DNA of 64,000 nt from CBDBND01 sp965207985 (GCA_965207985.1 CBDBND010000035.1:558001-622000); one strand, 5' to 3'. Shown: positions 16,911 to 26,650, numbered from the stretch's first letter. Notes: generated by a model from the letters alone, not told the origin. Translations and numbers: made by a program.

Positions 16911-17285
16911 TTAGATATTGTCCGTAGTCATGGTCTTTTCTTCGTCTCGATTGGCAATAACATTCAAAACCTTATCGAAGCCGCTGACCTCAAATATTTC
17001 GGCGATCTTTTCCGACAGACCGTAGTAGACAGACTTACCACCCCTAGACTCACACTCACGCGCCGCCATCAAAAGCACCCTCAAGCCCGCACTGGCAATA
17101 TATTCCAACTCAGTGAGGTCGAACGACATTGTGCGTTGGCCGGCCTCTAACCGGATGCGAACAGCATCCTCAAGCATGCTTGCATTGCCTGCGTCCATCC
17201 TGCCCTCGACAAAAAAGACAGGCCCTTTGTCATGCTGTTCGACCCGTACGGAGAGTTTTGTCTGGTCACCTTCGCGCTCGGCCAT
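16911..17285 (-). CDS. STAS-domain protein (anti-anti-sigma factor type), stop codon at IS630 boundary
   Basis: A 124-residue paralogue of the STAS protein at 3660-4010. Core: VEGRMDAGNASMLEDAVRIR, then FDLTELEYIASAGLRVLLMA, retaining the Ser before AGL, and GFDKVLNVIANRDEEKTMTT. The start at 17285 has GGGAGA upstream; the frame is open to 17444, but those codons do not belong to the domain. The TAA stop (16913-16911) is made partly from the end of the IS630 element, so the native C-terminus may have been slightly different. Confidence 0.85.
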   Translation of the reverse strand: MAEREGDQTKLSVRVEQHDKGPVFFVEGRMDAGNASMLEDAVRIRLEAGQRTMSFDLTELEYIASAGLRVLLMAARECESRGGKSVYYGLSEKIAEIFEVSGFDKVLNVIANRDEEKTMTTDNI

Positions 17286-17809
17286 TGCTTTCTCCCTTGA
17301 CCATTTACAACGAGGATTTGCGGACATTCGCTGAAATGCGAAATTCAGGGTGGATATATCATAGCGGTGAGACCTGGGCATCGTCAGGCTAACTGGACGG
17401 GTTGTCCCTTCCTGATAACTTTTGCCCTGGTATTCCTGAAGCAATCCACCGATCTATTCAGGCCTTAGTATGGTGCGAAGAAGGCGCGGGGCCGCACAGC
17501 AAGACGTGGCATTGGCAGATCTTTGCATAGGGAAAGTGCGTCCCGGCGTGATTATAGTATCGGACGCGGCGTCCAAGCGTCCCTCATGGAGGGGGCTCAC
17601 CAATAGCGCAGCTCTTTTATCTTCACTCTGTGGCCGCATCAAGATATTTCCCGCTCCGCCAATTGCAGACATGAGCTGCCACGGCTGCGCACGGATACGC
17701 TGGAGTGCGATTTAACGTATGCAATGGCCTATCGGGGTTTCTTGACGCAGGCGGCTTTCCCTTGCAAACAGCATCCATGACCCGTTATTTCATCGAAAGG
17801 GGCGGAGTA
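17286..17809. other. No recognised gene
   Basis: Short overlapping frames on both strands show no family resemblance. The right end supplies GGGGCGGAG, a possible ribosome-binding site for the small ORF at 17810. Confidence 0.4.
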
Positions 17810-17950
17810 ATGAACGACGGAACAAAAATCCGCCTTTCCTCCGTTGAGAAAGCGGTTGCCAATGACAACGGCACACCGGAGGCACGGCTTGAAATTGCCG
17901 TGCTGACCCTCACCCGTCTCATTGCAAGAAAAACCGCTCAGGAGTTTTAA
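17810..17950 (+). CDS. Possible small protein, 46 residues
   Basis: ATG 17810 lies just after GGGGCGGAG. The product MNDGTKIRLSSVEKAVANDN continues with RLEIAVLTLTRLIARKTAQ, a likely amphipathic helix. Nothing else supports it, and I do not recognise it. Confidence 0.35.
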   Translation: MNDGTKIRLSSVEKAVANDNGTPEARLEIAVLTLTRLIARKTAQEF

Positions 17951-17973
17951 GCCAGACTGTAAGACGCAGGCTC

Positions 17974-18258
17974 CTAGAGAAGCTTGACCAGCGCGACCAC
18001 CAAGCCGCCCTGGGCGATCAGCGCACCGAGCATCCATTTGAGAAGATCAGCCTTCACCGCCTCCATGCCGACCTTGGTCTCTTGCCGTAGCGCGTCCATG
18101 CCGGCCTCGATACGGGCAATATCGGCTTTGGTCGCGAGGTTGGCGTTGAGCAGCGCGACATGCTCCTCGGCCAGGGTCTCGGCCTGCTCCTCGGTGAAGC
18201 CGCTCTCCGTCAGGCGCTTGACGAAGCGGTGAGTATCGAACGCTATTGCCTCAGTCAT
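17974..18258 (-). CDS. DUF1640-like coiled-coil membrane protein
   Basis: A 94-residue protein beginning MTEAIAFDTHRFVKRLTESG, then FTEEQAETLAEEHVALLNAN and TKADIARIEAGMDALRQETK, an amphipathic coiled coil, and a C-terminal transmembrane helix WMLGALIAQGGLVVALVKLL. This is the CCDC90/DUF1640 arrangement often found near mobile elements. The frame is open upstream into IS1380 sequence, but the internal ATG at 18258 matches the family N-terminus. Confidence 0.8.
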   Translation of the reverse strand: MTEAIAFDTHRFVKRLTESGFTEEQAETLAEEHVALLNANLATKADIARIEAGMDALRQETKVGMEAVKADLLKWMLGALIAQGGLVVALVKLL

Positions 18259-18342
18259 GGCTCGATGATAGGGGCCGCGCAGGCGCTCGACAAGGACCAT
18301 CGGAGAGACCGCAGCTAGGCTCGCCGAGAAACGTGGTTCGGT

Positions 18343-18558
18343 TACCCGCTGGCCCACCATCGTCTCCACATCGTGCACAACACGGTCCGCCGAGCGACCG
18401 TCCGAAAAACAAGCCGAAAACCGATCCACAAGGCCTGTCGCCCCCAGAAGCAGCGCACCCGCGTCCGAGGTCATCGTCCCGCCGCCGAAATCCGCCACAA
18501 CATCGCGGCCCTTCAGCCGTGCAAATCGCATCGAGGTCGGGTTACACTCTGTCAGCAT
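18343..18558 (-). pseudogene. IS1380 family transposase, N-terminal fragment
   Basis: The fragment starts MLTECNPTSMRFARLKGRDV and continues with VVADFGGGTMTSDAGALLLG and VDRFSACFSDGRSADRVVHD, the conserved IS1380 N-terminus. About 70 of roughly 450 residues are left. It is joined in frame to the region upstream of the DUF1640 gene. Confidence 0.75.
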
Positions 18559-19056
18559 CGGGGATCTCCACTGCAAATGAGCAACTCTTTGTCCTAAAAG
18601 AACTTTCTCACATGCAGGGCCCCGATGCACCTACCACTGGTGAGAAATGCGGGCTAGTTGCGTTTTTCCTGGATTCCGCTTCGAAATAATCCGTAAGCAA
18701 ACAGCAAACGAATTCAATGCAATCCCAGCGCACCCGTGCGCATCCCTGACGCTTAAACTGGATGCAAAATCACTGGACGGCCGCGTAGGCGGCGGCATTG
18801 CTTCTCCCGGTTAATGCTGGAGCTAACAGGGTCAATTCACCGGCGGAATGGTCAACAGTTTTCGGGTATTGGCACCGTCGGCAAACCCGCACAGTTTGTT
18901 CCTGCCCTTCGGTGCCCCGGCTAGTTCCTGCCGAGGTAATAAGTACGGTTTCGGCACAGGTGTTTACCGAACAATAAAATATCGAGACAAAACGGAAACG
19001 ATAGAGCCTTCTTCACTTTGCTTTCCACTCGATCTCTTACTGAAGTGCTGCCGCTC
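18559..19056. other. No recognised gene
   Basis: The left 80 bases are likely the end region of the IS1380 fragment. The rest shows only a short frame at 18848 without family resemblance. Confidence 0.4.
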
Positions 19057-19917
19057 TCATTCGCTCAGGCGCTGGTCTAGGTAACTTTCTCCTTCGTCGA
19101 ATTCCGGTGAAACATCGAAATACTCGATATTGGCCCGTGCGTGGGTGAGATAATCGTCATCCAAGTCGCCCAACCCGCCGACTTTGGTCTTCTCGGAGTG
19201 CCAAAGCAGATAACCGTCCACATCGTCCATGTCGAGCCAAGGCCGGAACCGGGCTGTGAACCACCCGGCAGTGGTGGCTTGAGCGCTGTTGCGGGAGCGG
19301 TCCAGAGCTTCGCCAGCCGGCGCTGCATAACTGTGCACCTCCAACATTGGCTGTTGCACGACGGGTGGGAAGTGGACGGTTTCAAACACCCGGACCGTGT
19401 CCGCCTCGATGCGCCAATCCAGCGATAACGGATTGTTGTCGTACATGTCAGGGAACCTTTCCCGGGTTTCGGGATGGTAACTGCCGTTGGGGGTGAACAC
19501 TTGGCCGTGGCGCCGCCGTCCGGTGATGGGCTCCAGCTTCGTCACCCGTCCGGTGATGGGATTGGTGAATTCATCGATAAACGCACGGCTTTCCGGGTCG
19601 ATGAAATAGTTGGCGGTGGAGACAAAGCGCCGATAGACGTTTTCCTCCTCCCTCCGCCACCAGTACCGCATGGCGCCGCGGGTTTGCAGGAAAGGAATAA
19701 CCCCGCTGTCGGTGATGGCAAAGAAACGAAGAGAGACCCGCCAAATGCTTTCGCCGTCGTCGGTCCGGCCAATGATGCGCACCCACGCCTCATTTTGCTC
19801 AGCCGGATCGGTGGGTAAGACGTGTGTGGCGGCACGAGCGTCAGTGCTCCACTGAGGTGCTGTCGCCCCAAACCCCAAGGCCCCGATCAGCGTCGTGGCA
19901 TCTCGTCGTGAAACCAT
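19057..19917 (-). CDS. DUF1838 family protein with Tat-type signal
   Basis: A 286-residue protein starting MVSRRDATTLIGALGFGATA, a twin-arginine-like signal, so it is probably exported folded. The body carries DUF1838 features: RFFAITDSGVIPFLQTRGAM, YWWRREEENVYRRFVSTANY, FIDEFTNPITGR, DWRIEADTVRVFETVHFPP and LLWHSEKTKVGGLGDLDDDY. The function of this family is not established. It is monocistronic. Confidence 0.8.
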   Translation of the reverse strand: MVSRRDATTLIGALGFGATAPQWSTDARAATHVLPTDPAEQNEAWVRIIGRTDDGESIWRVSLRFFAITDSGVIPFLQTRGAMRYWWRREEENVYRRFVSTANYFIDPESRAFIDEFTNPITGRVTKLEPITGRRRHGQVFTPNGSYHPETRERFPDMYDNNPLSLDWRIEADTVRVFETVHFPPVVQQPMLEVHSYAAPAGEALDRSRNSAQATTAGWFTARFRPWLDMDDVDGYLLWHSEKTKVGGLGDLDDDYLTHARANIEYFDVSPEFDEGESYLDQRLSE

Positions 19918-20770
19918 GAGTTATCTCCTGTCCCTTGCGAAAACCTTGCTCAATTGAAAAGGATATGGCGCAGTTATCTGTCCTCCCAGAAAATCTCTTC
20001 CTTTGATCTTGATGGTGCAAACCGTTCAGCTATGGATAAAGTTTCCCAGAGCATCAGGCATCAAATTACACCCTGGCAGCCCTCGATTATAGGTTCATTA
20101 GGTCCGGTCCGGTTGGGTTGACCAAGCCGAAAAACCGTTTGGAGCCCCGGTGGCGCAATTCGGAAAGCCATGCAACTGTATATCTTCACGAATCCCTGAT
20201 TGCGGCATATGGCCAGGTTCGAGACACAGAGACTAATCTGTGAGTTGAATGAGTTGCCCGTTAAGAAACTGGATTTTTGATGGGGCGGGATCGGATTTGG
20301 ACCTAAGACAACCAACGGTAATTGGCGCAAGAGAGTCCTCAGCCACCTGAAGACAAGGCGGAGTTTGTAGCCGACGGCGCTGATGACGGCGTTAGGGGTA
20401 GGGCGGAAGGAAGATATCGAGGACAGTCGGAGCGGCGCTGTGGGAAGGACTCCGGCCGCGAGCACACGGCTGCCGGGAGGACAGGTAGCGTCGAGGGTGC
20501 AGGGACGGCAAACCGTGCGGGTGAAACGGCTGCACAACGAGCGGGCGTGATAGCTTGGCCACGCTGCAGCCCTTGAAACATCTTCCGTTTCATCGGTCTG
20601 GCCGAACTGCTGCATTGAACACGACGAGCGTGGCGGCTGTGAGAACCAGCCCACGAAAACGCAATAGGTTTGCCGTGTAGCGTTGTAGGAACTCGCTAAC
20701 CAAAGCATTGGACCACGCAAGGATTGCTTACTGGCCTTCTTGCCACTTTGGAAGAACTCTTAAGCATTGG
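19918..20770. other. Degenerate region without an intact gene
   Basis: Holds copy B of the short dispersed motif (20031-20058). Between about 20280 and 20620 the minus strand shows low-quality resemblance to a transposase C-terminus (VCRPCTLDATC) broken across frames. I cannot name the family with confidence. Confidence 0.4.
20031..20058 (+). repeat. Short dispersed motif, copy B (divergent)
   Basis: TATGGATAAAGTTTCCCAGA and following bases match the consensus with several changes. The upstream GCAAACCGTTCAGC matches GCAAACCGTCCAGC before copy D. Confidence 0.4.
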
Positions 20771-21859
20771 TTACCAGGGCCTCTGCTTGGACGTATGGTA
20801 GTGGTCGGGCATTTCGTAGCTCATGCCTTCTTGATCGTATTGCGAAACGTCCAGGAGTTGAAGAAAGTCCGTCAGTTGGGATGTCCTTGTACCCTTGATT
20901 CTCCGTGCAAGAAGCTGCTTCATCCGAAAGACAGCCAGCGTTCCAATACGGTTGCTCTTTGGGAACTGAAGCGCGTCGGCCAGATCGTTGCCAATCAGCG
21001 CCCTTGATAGGCGGAAGACAAGATTCCGAACCGACTTTGCCTCTTTTGGATCGTCGATGCCGGCCACCTTTGGTACGTTGTGCACAAACGCCTGGGCCAT
21101 TTCGATTGAATGCTGGTTGGGTGGTGGCTCGCACAAAAGTGCGGTCCTTAGGATGTGCCGTGCTTGGGTTTCATCCGTATACAAGGTCGAGTCAGGAATT
21201 CCCATTAGATGACCCACGTATCTCCACAAGGCCAAAAAACTGGTGATTTCATTCTTGCTGAACTTGGCACCCACCGCAGTCGCCTGTTCCACCAAGCGAA
21301 TTGAAAACACGCAAATCGCATAACCGAGATGTGCCGCACTCAACGGCACCCCCCAAGCTTCACTGTCCCAGGGCTCTGCTTTTGCCAAGAGGCTGCGGAT
21401 GCGGGCGTGAACAAAACGCACGCGTACCGAGAGTTTCCATCCGTCACCATACCGGTGCAGCCCTCCCGGAAGGAAAATCTCTATTAGCTGCCGGTTATTC
21501 TGTTTCAACCGGCGGTCACCCGGCCCACTTACGGTCCGCTGTGTGATATTGAACGATGTTGCGATGAGCGACGCAAAGCCCTCGATCAAAACGCCGGCAA
21601 CGAATGCTACCAAGATGAAATTTGCGTTTGCAGAAAAAGCCCGAATACCCTCATTACAGGCACTGTAGTCGAACCAATCGGGGACATTCTCGATTTCCTC
21701 AAAGAAATCGCGCAGCACTTTGGGCGCATGGCTCAGTTGATCTGCGTGACAATTAATACCGGCGCGAAGGAAGCGGTGCAGCGCTGATGGTGACAGATCC
21801 GCAATCTCCTCCATTACCGGATCCAACCTGGGATCTCCAATCGGCGGCAGACGGGTCAC
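20771..21859 (-). CDS. DUF2236 (mpaB/latex-clearing-protein-like) oxygenase-domain protein
   Basis: A 362-residue mainly helical protein with the DUF2236/Lcp core: FILVAFVAGVLIEGFASLIA, then WKLSVRVRFVHARIRSLLAK (RxxxH-type helix that supplies haem-region residues in Lcp), WGVPLSAAHLGYAICVFSIR, and FLALWRYVGHLMGIPDSTL. Family members include rubber oxygenase and the MpaB oxygenase. No signal peptide is seen. The substrate cannot be predicted. It is monocistronic and flanked by remnants. Confidence 0.75.
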   Translation of the reverse strand: MTRLPPIGDPRLDPVMEEIADLSPSALHRFLRAGINCHADQLSHAPKVLRDFFEEIENVPDWFDYSACNEGIRAFSANANFILVAFVAGVLIEGFASLIATSFNITQRTVSGPGDRRLKQNNRQLIEIFLPGGLHRYGDGWKLSVRVRFVHARIRSLLAKAEPWDSEAWGVPLSAAHLGYAICVFSIRLVEQATAVGAKFSKNEITSFLALWRYVGHLMGIPDSTLYTDETQARHILRTALLCEPPPNQHSIEMAQAFVHNVPKVAGIDDPKEAKSVRNLVFRLSRALIGNDLADALQFPKSNRIGTLAVFRMKQLLARRIKGTRTSQLTDFLQLLDVSQYDQEGMSYEMPDHYHTSKQRPW

Positions 21860-21899
21860 CGATCTTCACCGCGCCGTCGAGGGACGCGCCGGTGCGCGC

Positions 21900-22232
21900 C
21901 ACCCCCATCTCACCACGCAGAAGTCTTTCTATGTGGAGATCAGCCGCGCCCGCGACCGGGCCGAACTGGTCACCGACGACGTGGCGCAACTCCGGGAACA
22001 ATTGCAGGCCTGTACGGGAGAGCGCATCGCGGCGCTGGAAGGGATCGGAGAAATCCAGCGCGAGGCGGCGGGCGGAGGTACCTACAAAAGCCGCGGGAAG
22101 GGAAAGACGACAGGTGCCGAAGGCTTAACGGAGACCGTGCGGGAACGCGGCGATGCTGCGTCAATGCCGAAAGACCGAGAGTTGCCCGCACCGGAGCGTG
22201 GCAAGGGGACCGCCATGAATCTCGAACTTTGA
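21900..22232 (+). pseudogene. MobF-type conjugative relaxase/helicase, C-terminal fragment
   Basis: The frame reads HPHLTTQKSFYVEISRARDR, then AELVTDDVAQLREQLQACTG and ERIAALEGIGEIQREA, the typical end of TraA/TrwC-type relaxase-helicases (the 'YVEISRARDRAELVTDD' helicase motif). It ends with a charged tail at 22232. The relaxase and most helicase motifs are absent. Confidence 0.7.
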
Positions 22233-22466
22233 AGTGGAATGCGCCGCGGCGTTGAAGGTGGCGTGAAGTTGCAGGGTAAAGGAGTTTCTCGGTTTCCAGC
22301 GACCTAAAAGGCCTTCCGATATTTTGACAAACCCTCCATTTTCTTCCCCATTTACGCACTTCCCAACGCGACAAAGCCAATCTAAGTAACGGTATGGTTT
22401 CATGCACCAGACATTTCGCGGTGCCCAGTTTTGTTCTTACGGAACCAAATACAAACATTTCAATAT

Positions 22467-22640
22467 CAATGCGTCAGCGAGGATGGTTGGGAGCACGACA
22501 GGGCCCTGCTGCGCGTGATGACCTCAATGATGAAGGGCGACAACCAAGTGTTCAAACAGTTCATGGACAACGACGGCTTCAAGCGCTGGTTGACGGATAC
22601 GGTGTTCGGATTACCCAGCGAGCAAGCGCAGGCACCGTGA
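22467..22640 (+). pseudogene. Type I restriction enzyme R subunit (HsdR), C-terminal fragment
   Basis: About 55 residues, WEHDRALLRVMTSMMKGDNQ followed by FKQFMDNDGFKRWLTDTVFG, resemble the very end of HsdR-like proteins. No helicase or nuclease motifs remain. Family assignment is from memory of the terminal motif and is moderately secure. Confidence 0.45.
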
Positions 22641-22764
22641 GCTACACGCACCAGGCAGGCGCGCTTCTCTGGCTGCGGTGGCAAGAAGAGGCATCAGACC
22701 CCAGATAATTTGCTCCACCCGCTTCCAGACTTAATGAGAAGAACTGAGAATTCAAATGCAAACA

Positions 22765-22795
22765 CCGCTAACCTATTGAGGTAGCGGCGTTATTT
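22765..22795 (+). terminator. Terminator-like hairpin
   Basis: CCGCTAACCT pairs with AGGTAGCGG (one bulged A, loop ATTG), followed by CGTTATTT. The T tract is weak. It lies 125 bases after the HsdR fragment. Confidence 0.4.
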
Positions 22796-22902
22796 GGTTG
22801 CAGGCGCACGCAACCACCTTTACAGAACCCATCTGAAGTTGTGAGACCTACAAAACATAGGCCCACGGCCACCAATACTGACCAATTGTACCTACCATCG
22901 CT

Positions 22903-24273
22903 TCAGTTAGCTCTTGCGGCTTGATTGACGGGCAAATCCAATGCGGTCAGGTCAACAATTTTACCGTTTTTTATTACGGTATCCACTGTCGCAAAGTTAG
23001 CGACGTCTTCAAGGGGGTTTTCCCGTAGAAGAATCAAGTCGGCGAGTTTGCTTCTGGTCACGGTTCCGAGGTCGTCGCCTTTACCGATGTAGATGGCGGC
23101 GTTGCGCGTGGCGATGGTGACGATATCAAGCAGGGGGATCCCAGCTTGATCGTACAACTCAAGTTCCTGGAGAGTCATGGGGCCATATGTCCGGTCGCTG
23201 CCGAGCGCCAGCACAGCGCCAGACTCATGAAGCAGACGTAGATTCTGAAGCATATTGGGAATCTGCTTGGCGAATTGTTCGGGCATTCCGGAACGGCGAT
23301 ACCGTTCCCGCTCGTCCACCGTATTGAATTTCATGGTGGCGTCGTCAAAAGTCGCCCTGAACAAGGGGGTGTCGAACCAACTGATATCATCGACGACACG
23401 CGCAATATTGGAGAACACCACAGCCGTTGTTGAGATCGGCATGGCGCGTGCGGAAACACTGTTAAGCGCGGCCTCGTCAAGAACATTCCGGATGGGGGCA
23501 TGTGCGAAGGCATTCACGCCGGCATCGACAACCTGTTGAAATTCTTCCCGGCCGCCGATGTGCGCCGTCACACGATGGCCTAGCCGGTTGGCGTAATGCA
23601 CCACGTCCGTTAGAAGATCGGGAAAGACCGGTATCAAGTCTTCCGCCATCATGCCCTCAGCGTCGATCACCAGTTTAATCAGATCGGGATTGTGAGACAA
23701 GACCGCATCAAGTTTAGGAGCAACATCATCCCTGGACAGTATGACGGCCGGTCCATCGTTGTTCCCCCGGTTTCTTGCAAAGTGAACGGCCCAACCGACA
23801 GCGAGAACGCGTGGACCCATGATTTTTCCAGCCTGTTCGTCCGCTCGTATCGGAAAAATAAATGCCGGGTCATTGCCGTGATCCATGACGGTGGTGACAC
23901 CACTGTAGAGGAATGTATGCAGCGCCTTAATGCCCGCGCCGCGATCATTCATAACCCGTCCGAGGATGGTGCCTCCCCGCAGATGTATGTGGGTGTCAAT
24001 GAGTCCCGGCAACAGATACTTGCCATCTCCGTCTATCACAGTGGCCCCTGAGGGTGGGCGAATGTCCCCAGGCGAGACCAGCGCGATCCGGTCTCCGCTG
24101 ACCAGCACCGACGCGCCCGGCAAGGGGGCGGCGCCGGTGCCGTCGATCAACGTGACGTCAGTTATCAACACGTTTCCATCCGCCGCGTGAAGGCGGGAGA
24201 GCGGAACAATGATCAAAAGCGCAGCCGCACACGCCACAGCGGCCTTTTGGATGATTGTCCAGGATTGAGTCAT
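22903..24273 (-). CDS. Secreted amidohydrolase family protein
   Basis: A 456-residue exported metal-dependent hydrolase. The signal peptide is MTQSWTIIQKAAVACAAALL followed by an Ala-rich cleavage region (LHAADGNVLI). The metal motif LLPGLIDTHIHLRGG (HxH) follows the small beta-sandwich; VTAHIGGREEF supplies a further His, and LALGSDRTYGP holds the final Asp. The start at 24273 has GGAGG upstream. It lies next to a receptor fragment and a peptide-type solute-binding protein. This suggests a role in processing an imported amide or peptide; the substrate is unknown. Confidence 0.9.
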   Translation of the reverse strand: MTQSWTIIQKAAVACAAALLIIVPLSRLHAADGNVLITDVTLIDGTGAAPLPGASVLVSGDRIALVSPGDIRPPSGATVIDGDGKYLLPGLIDTHIHLRGGTILGRVMNDRGAGIKALHTFLYSGVTTVMDHGNDPAFIFPIRADEQAGKIMGPRVLAVGWAVHFARNRGNNDGPAVILSRDDVAPKLDAVLSHNPDLIKLVIDAEGMMAEDLIPVFPDLLTDVVHYANRLGHRVTAHIGGREEFQQVVDAGVNAFAHAPIRNVLDEAALNSVSARAMPISTTAVVFSNIARVVDDISWFDTPLFRATFDDATMKFNTVDERERYRRSGMPEQFAKQIPNMLQNLRLLHESGAVLALGSDRTYGPMTLQELELYDQAGIPLLDIVTIATRNAAIYIGKGDDLGTVTRSKLADLILLRENPLEDVANFATVDTVIKNGKIVDLTALDLPVNQAARAN

Positions 24274-24373
24274 GACCAGCGCCCTCCCTTTGCGGCCGAT
24301 TTCACGGTCCATCCATAACAAAGACTGCCCACACTTTAACAGTGCGGGTAGTCCATTTCCTTAGCAATACACC

Positions 24374-24829
24374 TTAAAATTCGAAAGATGCGCGAACACC
24401 GAAGGCTTGCTTGCCCGGCGGCAAGACGAAAGCAACCGGGAAGTTGATGGAAAACGCCGGCCGCACATTGATCCGTCCAGTTCCACGCCGGCCGGATATC
24501 CACTGCCTCGAATTAAAAAGATTGGTGCCATAAACCTCAAGACGGCGTCCACCCCCTTCGATCCCCATACGCAGGCCCGCATTGAACGAACTACCGACCC
24601 AGCTTTGCTCGAACTCGTCGACAAAACTCTTTCCTTCATAGGTCAAGACACCGCGAACATACCAGTCATAGGTATTGCCCAAGGGGATGCGGTAGCTGGA
24701 ATTCAACGATGCACGTTCTTGAGGGTACTCAAGTATTTTGACATCGTCCGCCGCCGTAATGCCGGTTGCGGCAAACGCCAGACGATAGGTGTAGGTGTCA
24801 AACTTTGAGTCGGTGAGTTCAGATGATTA
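24374..24829 (-). pseudogene. TonB-dependent receptor, C-terminal fragment
   Basis: About 150 residues of the beta-barrel end: KFDTYTYRLAFAATGITAAD, then LNSSYRIPLGNTYDWYVRGV, LRMGIEGGGRRLEVYGTNLF and a closing strand AFGVRASFEF with terminal Phe. An in-frame ATG at 24706 exists, but homology extends to about 24829. The plug and most of the barrel are missing, so it is not functional. Confidence 0.75.
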
Positions 24830-24929
24830 ACATTCGATATGGGATCGCAAACGAAAGTATTCACCAGGCATAGGCGCTTAAATGAATCGCGTAATATGGT
24901 GCAAACAGTACGGCTTTTAGTGATGAATC

Positions 24930-26585
24930 ATGATCGCAGTTAGTGGCGCCAAAACACCTAGAAGTTTGGAGAAAAGGATTTCATTGACCTTTGACAGGAA
25001 AAGTTACGTGCACAAATTAGGTCGCGTAGTGAAATCCACTGGAAAAAAGTGTACAGAAAAACAAGTGCTTATCAAACGCACCATTGGACCATTGACCCTT
25101 TTTCTTGTGACAGTCGTTTGGGTATTGACTACGGCACCAGCGTCCCAAGCTCAGTCTGTCCTTCGAGCAGGCACTCTTTTTCTTCCGCCGGGCAAAGGCA
25201 ATCTCTATCGCGGTATCACGCTGCCGGCTGTGATGCCCTATCACGCAATATTCGACACTTTGACGGCTCTTGGTGAGAACGGCGAGGTCGTACCGTGGCT
25301 GGCAACGGAATGGCGGTCCGAAAATGCGGTGAATTGGACCTTCAGGCTGCGCCCCAACGTCAAATTCTCAAATGGTGAACCGTTCAATGCCGATGCCGTT
25401 GTCGCCTCGGCCGAACATATGATGACTCCGACCGGTCGGGGCGAAACCATCGGTAGCACGCTTTATCATGTCGTTGCGGCGCGGGCGGTGGACGACCTAA
25501 CGGTCGAAATCGATCTCAGCGAACCGGACGCCATTTTTCCGCTGCATGCCTCCGTTTGGCGTATTCCCGCACCCAAGCACTGGGCAGAACTGGGAACGAC
25601 GGGATTCGCCGTCGATCCAGTGGGAACAGGTCCTTTTGCCGTAACCGAATGGCTTGAGACGGCAGTCAAACTGGTCGCGTACCGTGAGTCGTGGCGCCCG
25701 CCCAAAGTGGATGCCCTGGATATCATACAGATCCCCGATCAAACAGCGCGTCTGCAAGCGCTGCTTTCCGGTGCGGTTAACTTTGCCATGGGTTTGGCAC
25801 CGGAAGACCGACCGATCCTGGAGCAAGCCGGTGGCCAAATCGTTTTCAGACTGACCACCATGGTTCACTTCATCGGCTTCCTCACCAGAAACGATACGCC
25901 ACTGAAAGATGTGCGCCTGCGCAAGGCGATGAACTTTGCCGTCGACCGGGAAGCCATCATTCGAGAAATACTCGATGGTTCGACGGCGCCTGCGGCTCAA
26001 CTGGCTTTTCCAGGCGCATTCGGATTTAACGACGATCTTGCGCCCTACCCGCATGATCCCGACCGGGCACGGGCGCTCATGATTGAGGCCGGTTATCCGT
26101 ACGGTTTCGACATTGTCATCAATGTCTCGTTGGGCCGTGGGTCTAATGATTCACTCTACTTCCAACAGATTGCAGCGGACTTAAGGCAAGTGGGTATTAA
26201 CGCTGACTTGCGAATTGGGACACAGGCACAAAACCAGCGCGCGCTGTTTAACGGCGAGATGGAAGGGGATGCGTTCAATCTGTTTGTCCGTGGTCACGAT
26301 CCCCTCAACGCCTATCGCCTCCGCGCCTGTTCAGGCCGTGCCACGGAACGGGTGCCCTACCACTGTGACGACGACCTGTTGCCTTTGATCGATCAAGCCC
26401 GGGCGCAAACCGACGCAGCGAGGGCTGAGCCGCTTTATGCCGCTGTCCTGGCTCATGAATACGAGGACCCGCCTGCTCTCTTTCTTTGGCAGGGCCCGGA
26501 ATTCGACGGCATCGGACCCGGCGTCACGGGATACCGGCCGAACCAGGATTTCATTAACTTTCATGAAATCTCTCTTCAGCCTTAG
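24930..26585 (+). CDS. Periplasmic solute-binding protein, SBP_bac_5 (peptide/nickel) family
   Basis: The 551-residue frame contains a signal peptide inside it (IGPLTLFLVTVVWVLTTAPA, then SQAQS), so the true start is probably the GTG at 25065. The mature part is a full family 5 binding protein: YHAIFDTLTALGENGEVVPW, NWTFRLRPNVKFSNGEPFNA, VGTGPFAVTEWLE, LRKAMNFAVDREAIIREILD, and PHDPDRARALMIEAGYPYG. Such proteins deliver peptides or other solutes to an ABC permease, but no permease or ATPase gene is in the window. A paralogue is at 52023-53528. Confidence 0.9.
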   Translation: MIAVSGAKTPRSLEKRISLTFDRKSYVHKLGRVVKSTGKKCTEKQVLIKRTIGPLTLFLVTVVWVLTTAPASQAQSVLRAGTLFLPPGKGNLYRGITLPAVMPYHAIFDTLTALGENGEVVPWLATEWRSENAVNWTFRLRPNVKFSNGEPFNADAVVASAEHMMTPTGRGETIGSTLYHVVAARAVDDLTVEIDLSEPDAIFPLHASVWRIPAPKHWAELGTTGFAVDPVGTGPFAVTEWLETAVKLVAYRESWRPPKVDALDIIQIPDQTARLQALLSGAVNFAMGLAPEDRPILEQAGGQIVFRLTTMVHFIGFLTRNDTPLKDVRLRKAMNFAVDREAIIREILDGSTAPAAQLAFPGAFGFNDDLAPYPHDPDRARALMIEAGYPYGFDIVINVSLGRGSNDSLYFQQIAADLRQVGINADLRIGTQAQNQRALFNGEMEGDAFNLFVRGHDPLNAYRLRACSGRATERVPYHCDDDLLPLIDQARAQTDAARAEPLYAAVLAHEYEDPPALFLWQGPEFDGIGPGVTGYRPNQDFINFHEISLQP

Positions 26586-26650
26586 AGGACGTTCGACATG
26601 TCACGTCTGTTCAATCAAACGATTGTATGCCGTGCAGTCATTTTGTTTTG

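Larger units (their letters stand above)
15857..16913 (-). mobile_element. IS630 family insertion sequence, apparently complete
   Basis: The element runs between TA dinucleotides at 15857-15858 and 16912-16913, with inward ends TAAAGCACC and TAAAGCGTC as short terminal repeats. It carries orfA and orfB with an A7 run (T7 on plus, 16481-16487) at the frame junction, the usual slippage signal. A right-end fragment of the same element lies at 32037-32172. Its right boundary coincides with the last codon of the STAS gene at 16911-17285. Confidence 0.82.

Noticed and set aside
18343..18630. A 218-residue IS1380-DUF1640 fusion protein
   Set aside because: The DUF1640 part has its own start at 18258 and is complete; the upstream in-frame IS1380 part is best read as a chance read-through of a remnant.
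20061..20720. 219-codon minus-strand frame
   Set aside because: Cys/Ser/Pro-rich composition with a weak transposase-like patch only; it appears to cross several remnants and is not a single gene.
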